Part shown: in pieces, positions 44,651 to 52,395 of the stretch
Layout of the letters: every line of letters starts with the position of its first letter
Numbering within the stretch: the first letter of the stretch is position 1
From: Mailhella massiliensis
Lineage (GTDB): Bacteria > Desulfobacterota > Desulfovibrionia > Desulfovibrionales > Desulfovibrionaceae
DNA: 64,000 nucleotides
Direction of reading: 5' to 3'
NCBI RefSeq assembly: GCF_900155525.1
Contig: NZ_LT706952.1
Coordinates: 568,406 to 632,405, forward strand
Notes under the pieces: generated by a model
Told to the model about the DNA's origin: nothing
The model's database searches: none
Seen by the model: only the letters and a program-made list of their open reading frames with translations
Translations under genes and position numbers: made by a program

Positions 44651-44705
44651 ACATGTATCCTTAATAAACATGTATCCTTCATACATGTTTCTCCTGCATA
44701 CATGG
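44651..44705. promoter_or_regulatory. Four ACATGTAT/ATACATGK boxes (activator sites)
   Basis: ACATGTAT occurs at 44651-44658 and 44668-44675, ATACATGT at 44681-44688 and ATACATGG at 44698-44705. The second and third make a 21-base palindrome with a 5-base spacer. Box starts are 17, 13 and 17 bases apart. They lie 40-90 bases upstream of a sigma-54 promoter, as expected for an enhancer. Confidence 0.7.
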
Positions 44706-44741
44706 CGGACTTTTTTCTGCAATGAATTCAAGCTGGTTCTC

Positions 44742-44757
44742 TGGCACGGATATTGCT
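44742..44757 (+). promoter_or_regulatory. Sigma-54 promoter of the hydroxyisobutyrate-dehydrogenase-like gene
   Basis: TGGCACG-GATA-TTGCT equals the consensus -24/-12 with correct spacing. It is about 50 bases upstream of the start at 44808. Confidence 0.88.
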
Positions 44758-44807
44758 ACTTTTCAGAAACGTCCTTCGGACACGCATACTGCAAGGAGAA
44801 TACATCT

Positions 44808-45671
44808 ATGGCGGACATCGCATTCTTCGGACTCGGCACCATGGGGCTGCCCATGGCCCTCAATCTGCTCAAGGCGGGGCACTGCCTTCACGTCATGCCC
44901 TTCCGCGGCATCATGGAAGGCCCCAGAGAGGTGGAAAGACTTGGCGGCGTCATTCACGACAATCTGGAAGGCATGCTGGAAAAGGCCGAATTCATCATCA
45001 GCGTCGTGCCCAACGACGATTCCGTACGCGACATCTACCTCAACGAAACCATGAAAAACGCCGTCCGCCCCGGAAGCATCATCATCGAAATGACCTCCTG
45101 CTCCCCCGAGGTGGTGCAGGAAGTGGAAGCCTATTATGCGGACAAGAACGTCGGCGTCATCGACGCGCCCATCACCGGCGCACTGCCCAAGGCCATCGAC
45201 GGCACGCTGACCATCATGGGCGCAGGCAGGGCGGAAGACTTCCAGAGAGCGGAAGCGGTGTTCGCTCCCATGGCCGAAAAGGTGTTCCAGCTCGGCAAGG
45301 TGGGCAACGGCAAGCTCATCAAGGCCATGACCAACCTGCTCGGCGCCGTGAACCTTGCCGCCGTGGGCGAATTCTACCGCTTCGCCTCCGCCATGGGGCT
45401 GAACATGGAGGAAGTGGCCGAGGTGGTGAAGAAAAGCGCGGGCGGTTCCACCCAGTTCGACAGAAACTTCTTCAAGATGGTGGAAGACAACTACAAGCCC
45501 ACCTTCACCCTCGCCCTGCTGCGGAAAGACATGGGCATAGCCCTGCAGTGCGCGGAAAAACACCCGGAACTTGCCCTGCCGCTTTCCCGCCTGGCCTATG
45601 ATCTTTACCGGCAGGCCTCCGATTACGACAAGGACGACTGCAGCTCCATCGCCCGGCTGAAAAACGTATAG
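44808..45671 (+). CDS. 3-hydroxyisobutyrate dehydrogenase-family NAD(P) oxidoreductase
   Basis: A 287-residue beta-hydroxyacid dehydrogenase. The Rossmann motif GLGTMGLPMALNLLKAG, the substrate motif DAPITGALPKAIDGTL and the catalytic lysine in VGNGKLIKAMTN are present. Substrates of this family include 3-hydroxyisobutyrate, tartronate semialdehyde, 3-sulfolactaldehyde and 4-hydroxybutyrate, so the sequence does not fix the substrate. CAAGGAGAA precedes the ATG. It is a single gene under a sigma-54 promoter, suggesting substrate-induced catabolism. Confidence 0.88.
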   Translation: MADIAFFGLGTMGLPMALNLLKAGHCLHVMPFRGIMEGPREVERLGGVIHDNLEGMLEKAEFIISVVPNDDSVRDIYLNETMKNAVRPGSIIIEMTSCSPEVVQEVEAYYADKNVGVIDAPITGALPKAIDGTLTIMGAGRAEDFQRAEAVFAPMAEKVFQLGKVGNGKLIKAMTNLLGAVNLAAVGEFYRFASAMGLNMEEVAEVVKKSAGGSTQFDRNFFKMVEDNYKPTFTLALLRKDMGIALQCAEKHPELALPLSRLAYDLYRQASDYDKDDCSSIARLKNV

Positions 45672-45754
45672 GCGCTTTCCGCGAAGGTTCGCGACGGCCT
45701 GAGCCCAAAAACATGCCGAAGGCTCCGGGCTGACACGCCGCCCTGCAAGGCACG

Positions 45755-45793
45755 ACAAAGGCCCCGGTTCCTCATGAGGAACCGGGGCCTTGT
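45755..45793. terminator. Bidirectional terminator between the dehydrogenase and adk
   Basis: A near-perfect stem, AAGGCCCCGGTTCCTC / GAGGAACCGGGGCCTT, between convergent genes. Confidence 0.85.
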
Positions 45794-45812
45794 GCCGCAG
45801 GCAAAAATGCCG

Positions 45813-46484
45813 TTACTTCAGCTTGGAAAGCAGCTCTTCGCGGATGGCGTCGATGGTGCCGCTGCCGTCCAGTTCAATATATTTGGTCATGCCCTTGGCG
45901 GCCAGATCCTTGAAGTAGTAGGCCGCGGCCAGGGTGCCGTTCTTTTCGTCGTAGTAGATGTCGTGGCGCTTGTTGATGGCCTCTTCGTCCTGATCGTCGG
46001 GGCGGGTCTTCAGCGCGCCGCCGCACACACGGCACACGTCGCCGTTGGGCTTGATGGCGTCGATGAAGATGTTGTTGGGATGATTGTTGTTGTTCACGCA
46101 GAGGCGGCGGCCCATGATGCGGTCGCGGGCCACCTTGCGGGGCAGGAGGATTTCCACCACATAGTCAAGCTTGAGACCTTCCTTTTCCAGCGCGTCTTCC
46201 AGCTTGCGGGCCTGTTCCATATTGCGGGGGAAGCCGTCCAGAAGCCAGCCCTTGTCGCCCTGCGCCTCAAGGATGTCCAGCACCATGGGAATGGTGATTT
46301 CATCGGGAACAAGCTCGCCCTTATCGATATAGGCTTTGGCCTTTTTGCCCAGTTCCGTGCCATTTCCAATGTGCTGACGGAAAACGGCGCCGGATTCGAT
46401 GTGCTGAATGCCGTACTTTTCCATGAGAAGGGCACCCTGGGTACCCTTGCCGCTGCCGTTGGGGCCAAAAATCAGAATATTCAT
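45813..46484 (-). CDS. adk: Adenylate kinase
   Basis: A 223-residue kinase (2 ADP to ATP and AMP). P-loop GPNGSGKGTQ, AMP-binding DGFPRNMEQA, and a long lid with CRVCGGAL. The sequence is of the Desulfovibrio type, with NNNNHPNNIFIDAIKPNGDV in the lid. The start at 46484 follows AGGATTC; an upstream extension is open but not conserved. Confidence 0.95.
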   Translation of the reverse strand: MNILIFGPNGSGKGTQGALLMEKYGIQHIESGAVFRQHIGNGTELGKKAKAYIDKGELVPDEITIPMVLDILEAQGDKGWLLDGFPRNMEQARKLEDALEKEGLKLDYVVEILLPRKVARDRIMGRRLCVNNNNHPNNIFIDAIKPNGDVCRVCGGALKTRPDDQDEEAINKRHDIYYDEKNGTLAAAYYFKDLAAKGMTKYIELDGSGTIDAIREELLSKLK

Positions 46485-46688
46485 CAGAATCCTCTGGCGC
46501 TTTCGCGCGTGAACGCCCCCGGGGTTCCTTCCCGGCGGGCTTCCTGCGTGGATGCTCCCGGCATACACGCGGAGCAAAGGCATCATGCGACGCCCGCTCC
46601 CATGGTTAACAACCTCTGCCGCGCCGTGCGCGGCCTACCCCGGACCATGCCGCCCTCGGCGGCTCCTCCCGTATGCGGGAGGAAAATA

Positions 46689-47573
46689 TCAGCCCCTGTT
46701 CAGAGGCGGAAGCTCCTCTTCCTTCACCACAAGGGCGCGTCCCTCATGCTGGATGTCGTCCGCAAGGAGCTTGTACTCCTTCAGATAACGGTAGCCTTCG
46801 CGGGCGAATTCGGCATGAGACGTCTGCCGTACTATGCCCGGACAGTCCTCTCCGGCCATGGCGAAACTCACCTCGTCCACGAGATTGCCGCGGAAAAAGG
46901 GCCATGCACGGCACACGGCAGGACGCGCGGGATGGATGGAACAGCCCTTGCCCGCACGGAAGAAAAGACAGAAACCGTCCTCCCCGCATTTGAGCGTGGG
47001 CTTGCCGCCCAGATTCTCGGTATAACGCGCGAGCACCTCTTCCGCGGGAAGGTTGAAATGGGCGCAGAGACGCGGCAGGTCGCGGGGGCCGACCACGATG
47101 CCGCCGCGGCCTTCGCAGCATTTGCCGCACATGCGGCAGGCAAAGACGGAAGAGGATTCATCGAAAAGCGCGGTGTGCACGGTCTGAAGGCAGCGGTCCT
47201 CCACCACCTTCACTCCGGCCCCGGCCATGAGCTTCCCGGCCTCGGGGCTGCGTATGCCCTCCTGCATCCAGAAGATGAGCGGAAGTCTGGGCAGGGAAAG
47301 GGTTTCGCGCGCATGTTCGGCGCAGTACTGCGGCGCACGGAAAAGACAGATGATGTCGGGCTGAAAACCGCGGGAGGGAAGTTCCGTGATGTTGCGTACC
47401 GTGGGAATGCCCCACGCCTGCCTGCGCACGGGATGCACGGGCATGATGTTGAAACCGGCATTGAGGAGATAACGACCCACATGGTCCACTGGGGAACCGG
47501 GCCTGTCCTTGGCGCCTACGATGGCGATATTCCTCGCGCGGCCGAGCAGGTCGCGCAGATCGTCGAACAGCAT
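46689..47573 (-). CDS. CoA-binding domain fused to YkgJ-like cysteine cluster protein
   Basis: A 294-residue two-domain protein. The N-terminal half is a CoA-binding (Rossmann) domain: NIAIVGAKDRPGSPVDHVGR and NIMPVHPVRRQAWGIPTV, as in YccU/Acs fragments. The C-terminal half is a UPF0153/YkgJ zinc or iron cluster: CRMCGKCCEG, then CLFFRAGKGCSIHPARPAVC, then GEDCPG. The fusion is uncommon to my knowledge. Function unknown. ATG 47573 has GGAG six bases upstream. Confidence 0.85.
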   Translation of the reverse strand: MLFDDLRDLLGRARNIAIVGAKDRPGSPVDHVGRYLLNAGFNIMPVHPVRRQAWGIPTVRNITELPSRGFQPDIICLFRAPQYCAEHARETLSLPRLPLIFWMQEGIRSPEAGKLMAGAGVKVVEDRCLQTVHTALFDESSSVFACRMCGKCCEGRGGIVVGPRDLPRLCAHFNLPAEEVLARYTENLGGKPTLKCGEDGFCLFFRAGKGCSIHPARPAVCRAWPFFRGNLVDEVSFAMAGEDCPGIVRQTSHAEFAREGYRYLKEYKLLADDIQHEGRALVVKEEELPPLNRG

Positions 47574-47686
47574 GAAAACTCCGCAGGAGGCATTCGTCAC
47601 AAAACGTGCATAGTGTAAGCCCGCATACCCTTTCTTGGCAATGGCCTCCGGCGGGAAAGAGGCAAAAAAAACGTGCCCGGGCATAC

Positions 47687-47717
47687 GAAAACCCCCGTTT
47701 CGCAGGAAACGGGGGCC
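47687..47717 (-). terminator. Terminator candidate downstream of trmH
   Basis: CCCCCGTTTC and GAAACGGGGG form a stem with TTTTCG after it on the minus strand. Confidence 0.7.
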
Positions 47718-47804
47718 TGTCAGGCGAAAAAACTCCGCCGAAAGCGCCCGGCGGCGGAACGCCCTTCCCGGCTTTTCCGGGAAAAGCGCTCCGCCGCTTC
47801 CGCC

Positions 47805-48395
47805 TCAGGCCTTTTCCAGCCAGGCGTTCAGGCGCTCTTCATATTCTTCGTCGCTCCAGAGCCTGCGTTCGTACATGCCCGCAAGGGAACGCTGGCGCGA
47901 GGCTTCGGACAGCATGAGCGCGGAAGCCACGGACACGTTGAAGCTCTGCACCATGCCGTACATGGGAATGTACACCTCGCCGTCCACCATGGGAACCAGC
48001 TCGGGCGAGACGCCGGCGTGTTCGTTGCCCATGATGATGGCCGTGGGCTTTGTGAAGTCATATTCGGTGAGAGGCTTCGAGGCCGGGGAACAGCTCGTGG
48101 CAAGTACCTGCATGTTCTGTGCGCGCAGGCATTCCATGAGTTCTTCCTTGTTCGCATGGCGCACGGTGTTCACCCACTTGAAGGCGGAGGCCGAGGTCTT
48201 GCGGCTCAGCTGCGGAAAGGCGCAGCGCGAATAATACAGATGCACCTCCGGCACCCCGAAGGCGTCGCAGCTGCGGTATATGGCCGACACGTTGTGCGGG
48301 TCCCACACGTTGTCCATCACGAGGGTGAGGCCCTTCTGGCGCTGCGTGAGCACCTTTTCAATCTTCGCCCGGCGGCGTTCGGTCATGGCGCGCAT
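47805..48395 (-). CDS. SpoU-family tRNA/rRNA 2'-O-methyltransferase (TrmH-like)
   Basis: A 196-residue SPOUT-fold enzyme. It has the three SpoU motifs: DPHNVSAIYRSCDAFGV, IIMGNEHAGVSPEL and VQSFNVSVASALM. This set fits TrmH (tRNA Gm18). The ATG overlaps the stop of asnS (TGATG), so both are cotranslated. Confidence 0.92.
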   Translation of the reverse strand: MRAMTERRRAKIEKVLTQRQKGLTLVMDNVWDPHNVSAIYRSCDAFGVPEVHLYYSRCAFPQLSRKTSASAFKWVNTVRHANKEELMECLRAQNMQVLATSCSPASKPLTEYDFTKPTAIIMGNEHAGVSPELVPMVDGEVYIPMYGMVQSFNVSVASALMLSEASRQRSLAGMYERRLWSDEEYEERLNAWLEKA

Positions 48396-49780
48396 CAGAA
48401 CTCCAGAGAACCCGTGGTACGGGGGAAGGGAAGCACGTCGCGGATATTGGAAATACCCGTGAGCAGCATGATCATGCGTTCAAAGCCCATGCCGAAGCCG
48501 GAATGAGGCACGCTGCCGAAGCGGCGCAGGTCGAGATACCACCAGTAATCCTCTTCCTTCTGTCCGAGCTCCGCAATGCGGGCCACAAGGCGGTCGAGGC
48601 GTTCTTCTCTCTGGCTGCCGCCCACAAGCTCGCCGATGCGGGGAACGAGAAGGTCCATGGCGGCCACGGTCTCGTTGTCGTCGTTCATGCGCATGTAGAA
48701 CGCCTTGATGTCCTTGGGATAGTCGTACACCGTTACGGGAGAGCGGAAATATTCCTCGGCAAGGAAGCGTTCATGCTCGGTCTGCAGGTCGGTACCGAAA
48801 GACACGGGATACTCGAACTTCCTGCCGCTTTCCTGCAGGAGCTTTACCGCGTCGCGGTAGCTGATGCGGGCATACTTCTTTTCCATCATGTCTCTGAGTC
48901 CGTCCAGAAGGCCGGGAGAGACGAACTTGTCGAACAGGGCCACGTCGTCCGCGCAGGTCTCCACCGTGTGACGCACCACATGGCGGATCAGCCCTTCGGC
49001 CAGTTCCATGTTGTCCCACAGGTCGTTGAAGGCGGCTTCGGGTTCCACCATCCAGAACTCGGCGGCGTGACGCGGAGTGTAGGAATGTTCGGCGCGGAAG
49101 GTGGGGCCGAAGTTGTACACCTTGCCCAGCGCGCAGGCCAGGGCCTCGGCCTCAAGCTGGCCCGACACCGTAAGGCTGGCCTGCTTGCCGAAGAAGTCGT
49201 TTTCAAACACGTTGCCGGATTCCGGCTTCGGCCCGCCGTCCACGGGAAGCGTGGTCACGCGGAACATCTCGCCCGCGCCCTCGCAGTCGGAGCCGGTGAG
49301 GATGGGCGCATGAACATAATAGTAGCCGAGGGAACGGAAATAGTCGTGCACGGCGAGCGCCGCCTCGGAACGGATGCGGAAGGCCGCGCCGTACTTGTTG
49401 GTACGGGCGCGAAGGTGCGCGATGGTGCGCAGAAATTCATCGGAATGGCGCTTTTTCTGAAGAGGGAACACCGCCGGATCGGCAAGGCCGAACACCGTCA
49501 TGTTCCGGGCATGGACTTCCCACTTCTGTCCCTTGCCGGGAGATTCCACAAGGTCGCCGCAAACGCTCACCGCTGCGCCCGTGTTCACGCCCTCAAGGGC
49601 GCCCCAGGCCTGCGTGCCCTCGTCGATGATGCACTGCAGGTTCTTCAGGCAGGAACCGTCGTTGAGTTCAAGAAAGGCAAATCCCTTGGAATCGCGGCGG
49701 GTTCTCACCCATCCGCATACGGTAATGCCGGCGCGCGGTCCGGCGGAAGCCAGAGCTTCGCTGATACTGGTACGCTGCAT
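48395..49780 (-). CDS. asnS: Asparaginyl-tRNA synthetase
   Basis: A 461-residue class II synthetase. The OB-fold anticodon domain (VCGWVRTRRDSKGFAFLELN) is N-terminal; motif 2 FRAEHSYTPRHAAEFWMVEP and motif 3 GFGMGFERMIMLLTG are clear. GGAGAG precedes the ATG at 49780, and an upstream open extension lacks homology. The frame shares a TGATG with trmH. Confidence 0.96.
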   Translation of the reverse strand: MQRTSISEALASAGPRAGITVCGWVRTRRDSKGFAFLELNDGSCLKNLQCIIDEGTQAWGALEGVNTGAAVSVCGDLVESPGKGQKWEVHARNMTVFGLADPAVFPLQKKRHSDEFLRTIAHLRARTNKYGAAFRIRSEAALAVHDYFRSLGYYYVHAPILTGSDCEGAGEMFRVTTLPVDGGPKPESGNVFENDFFGKQASLTVSGQLEAEALACALGKVYNFGPTFRAEHSYTPRHAAEFWMVEPEAAFNDLWDNMELAEGLIRHVVRHTVETCADDVALFDKFVSPGLLDGLRDMMEKKYARISYRDAVKLLQESGRKFEYPVSFGTDLQTEHERFLAEEYFRSPVTVYDYPKDIKAFYMRMNDDNETVAAMDLLVPRIGELVGGSQREERLDRLVARIAELGQKEEDYWWYLDLRRFGSVPHSGFGMGFERMIMLLTGISNIRDVLPFPRTTGSLEF

Positions 49781-50056
49781 GGAACATCTCTCCAGAGAGG
49801 CATGGCGGTTGATGTTTAAACGCAAGGCGGAACACGGCGCGGAAAAGACGCCCTGCCCGGCGGCGCGGGCAGTCCGCACGCCTTTTACGCAAAAAACGCT
49901 CCGCTCTTGAATGGTGTGTCAGCATACGCCATAGCGGCACGCTCTGCAACCGCCGCAAAGGCCTCTGCAAAAGCGCGCGGCCCAGGAAAACGCCGCAGCC
50001 GGGAATGCGGGGATGCCGTCATACCGGCGGAGGTTCGGAAACGGCGCAGCAGCCCC
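49781..50056. other. Gene-free spacer between asnS and yccF
   Basis: Divergent intergenic region with no supported gene; GC-rich with several short repeats of CCGC. Confidence 0.5.
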
Positions 50057-50085
50057 TTGCGGGCCGGGGCCCGGCCCGCTATACT
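50057..50085 (+). promoter_or_regulatory. Sigma-70 promoter of the yccF-ydjM-like operon
   Basis: TTGCGG (50057-50062), a 17-base spacer and TATACT (50080-50085). The spacer holds a GGGCC/GGCCC dyad that may be an operator. Confidence 0.65.
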
Positions 50086-50134
50086 GCCCCTCCCGCGCAG
50101 TACGCGGCCCTTCCCCAACCATATCGGAAAAAAC

Positions 50135-50593
50135 ATGAGCGTTATCGGCAACATACTCTGGATCATCCTCGGCGGCTGGATATCGGCCCTGCTCTGGCTT
50201 CTGGCCGGAGTGCTGGCCTGCCTGAGCATTGTCGGCCTGCCCTGGGGCAGAGCCTGCTTCGTCATGGCGGGATTTGTCTTCATGCCCTTCGGCTATGAAT
50301 CCATCTCCCGCGACGTTCTCTACGGACGGGGCGACATGGGTACGGGCGCGCCCGGCATGGTGGGCAACGCGCTCTGGTTCCTCTTCGCCGGGCTGTGGAT
50401 AGCCCTCGGCCATGTGGCCATGGCCGTGTGCCTCGGACTCAGCATCGTGGGCATCCCCTTTGCCTGGCAGCACCTGAAGCTGGCGGAACTCGCCCTCTTC
50501 CCCATAGGAAAAACCGTGGTCCCCTGCGAAGTCGCCGCCGAGGCGCGCCGTCGCCGCGCGGCCGAAGAACTCGACAGGAGAAGAAACGCATGA
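50135..50593 (+). CDS. YccF-family inner membrane protein
   Basis: A 152-residue protein matching YccF (DUF307): two copies of a hydrophobic motif, VLACLSIVGLPWGRACFVMA and VCLGLSIVGIPFAWQHLKLA, with four helices and a positive C-terminal tail. Function unknown. Its stop overlaps the next start (ATGA at 50590). Confidence 0.88.
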   Translation: MSVIGNILWIILGGWISALLWLLAGVLACLSIVGLPWGRACFVMAGFVFMPFGYESISRDVLYGRGDMGTGAPGMVGNALWFLFAGLWIALGHVAMAVCLGLSIVGIPFAWQHLKLAELALFPIGKTVVPCEVAAEARRRRAAEELDRRRNA

Positions 50594-51060
50594 AATGGAT
50601 CACCCATCAGAGCGTGGCGCTCATGGCCGCCTTTTCCGCCGGATTCCCTCTTGCAGGCATTGCCGCCGCCTGGGCTGGTTCCGTGATACCCGACGTCATC
50701 GACCAGCGCAGTGCCAATCGCGCCTTTTTCCGGCAGAAAAAATTCAATCAGGTGCACAGAAAGGGCTCGCACTGGTTCGGCTGGTGGCTGGCCGTATGGA
50801 TATGGTCGCTCACCGGCCAGCTCGGCCCCCTGCCCGACGCTCTGGTGGGAGGCTTCGGCTTCGGCGCGCTCACCCATGTGCTCCTCGATATGTGCACCTC
50901 CCACGGCGTGCCGCTGCTGCCCTTCGGCAGGGTGCGCTTTTCCCTGAAGATATGCAGTACCGGAAGCTTCGGGGAATACGCCATACTCATCATGTGCGTA
51001 CTGGTGTTCTGGATAGCGAAAAGGCCCGAACTTCTGCACTTTCATGTGCCGCTGTACTAG
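50590..51060 (+). CDS. YdjM-like membrane-bound metal-dependent hydrolase (DUF457)
   Basis: A 156-residue membrane protein. The metal-binding pattern of the LexA-binding/YdjM family is visible: WITHQSVAL at the start, GSVIPDVIDQRS, HRKGSHWFGWW and LTHVLLDMCTSHGV. Members may cleave lipids. It is coupled to yccF and ends in a four-base overlap with the convergent WYL gene. Confidence 0.85.
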   Translation: MKWITHQSVALMAAFSAGFPLAGIAAAWAGSVIPDVIDQRSANRAFFRQKKFNQVHRKGSHWFGWWLAVWIWSLTGQLGPLPDALVGGFGFGALTHVLLDMCTSHGVPLLPFGRVRFSLKICSTGSFGEYAILIMCVLVFWIAKRPELLHFHVPLY

Positions 51061-52301
51061 TCGCTCCTGAACGCTCCGCCTTCCGCGCCGGCGGAAAAAA
51101 TCATGCCGGAAGAACCTGGCGCTTCTTCCGAAGGCCCGGAGGAAGGCTCCTTTCGTGAAGAACGGGGCTCCTCTTGCTGCGCTGCATACGCGGCGGAAAC
51201 AGGTTTTTCCGAAGAAAAGGGCCGCTCCGCACGGAATTCTTCCCCGCCTGCAGACTCCGCATGTTTTCCCCGGCGGCCCTGCCCTCTGCCGGACTTCCGG
51301 GCGTACACGGCGTTCATGGCGCGCACGCGGCAGGCCACCGCCTTTCTGAGCGCTGCCGGAGACAGAACTTCCGCCGTATCCGCAAAGCTCATCACCCAGG
51401 CGATGACCTCGGCCTCGCTCCGGGCCGTCATGGTCAGCGTGACGGAGCCGTCCTTATGTCTTGTGATCTTCTGGTCGCGGCTCCACGTCCGTTCCGAGGC
51501 ATAGGTCGCGGCCGAGGGGGCAAAGCGCACGCGCACGGTGAAGGGTTCTTCCCCCATCAGGCCGAAACAGCCTTCCAGCGCATCCGCATCCCCGGGGAGG
51601 GATTCCGCATTTCTCCGCGTCATGCGGGCCCCTGTCATGCGGTGTACGGCAAGGCTGGTGGGCGAGGAAAAAAGCGCCCCGGCCCTGCCCTTTTCCGACA
51701 CCAGCCAGCCGCGCGCATACAGTGCCTCGTGATAGGCCACGATTTTCACCGGAGCAAAGCAGTGCCGCTTCACTTCGCCCTGAAGGGTCGCCCGGTACGA
51801 CACCTCGCATACCCGATGCAGCCGTATGGCCTCCATAAGTTCCCTCAGCGTTTCCTGAAACGGCGTATAGTCGATGGGCCCCTTGGCAAAGGCGCAGCCC
51901 ACCTCCTCGATACCGCACGGTTCGGCCCCTTCCGGCAGATAGGCCGAAGCCTTCTGAAGCGTGGCATCCACCGTTCTGCGCATGGATTCCGGCAGAAGAT
52001 GCATGAGAAAGGCCCGGCACAGGGCAAGCTGACGCAGCCCTTCGGGATCAAGACTGAGCTTCGGCAGATTCCGGGGCCTCTCCAGACGGTAGGCCACCTC
52101 GCGCCCGTGCATTTCACGAAGCAGCGTACCGAAACGCGAGGCCTCCAGCTGGTCGATGAGTCTTCTCACCGTCTGCTTGGAACAGTCCAGCCTGCGGGCC
52201 AGCTCCGTCAGACTCATTTCCCGGCCGCTGAAAAGCAGCATGGTGTACACGAAAAGCAGCCTTTCCGCAGGCGTCACATCCTGATTCCATTTCCTGCCCA
52301 T
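51057..52301 (-). CDS. HTH-WYL transcriptional regulator
   Basis: A 414-residue protein. The N-terminal winged helix has RLLFVYTMLLFSGREMSLTE and LARRLDCSKQTVRRLIDQLE; the middle is a WYL domain (VCEVSYRATLQGEVKRHCFA, YHEALYARGWLVSEK) followed by the WCX-like C-terminal part. The last 65 residues are low-complexity and probably disordered. WYL regulators sense nucleic-acid or nucleotide ligands and control defence or DNA repair genes in many bacteria. It lies 94 bases downstream of the AAA+ gene, in the same direction. Confidence 0.88.
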   Translation of the reverse strand: MGRKWNQDVTPAERLLFVYTMLLFSGREMSLTELARRLDCSKQTVRRLIDQLEASRFGTLLREMHGREVAYRLERPRNLPKLSLDPEGLRQLALCRAFLMHLLPESMRRTVDATLQKASAYLPEGAEPCGIEEVGCAFAKGPIDYTPFQETLRELMEAIRLHRVCEVSYRATLQGEVKRHCFAPVKIVAYHEALYARGWLVSEKGRAGALFSSPTSLAVHRMTGARMTRRNAESLPGDADALEGCFGLMGEEPFTVRVRFAPSAATYASERTWSRDQKITRHKDGSVTLTMTARSEAEVIAWVMSFADTAEVLSPAALRKAVACRVRAMNAVYARKSGRGQGRRGKHAESAGGEEFRAERPFSSEKPVSAAYAAQQEEPRSSRKEPSSGPSEEAPGSSGMIFSAGAEGGAFRSD

Positions 52302-52395
52302 ACTCTTCCCGTCCTTCTGCGCCGCCGGAAACGGCGGTACGACGTTCCTCAGAACGTAGAAAAAAAGCAGACTGCGGGCAAGAAGAAAGGAAAAA

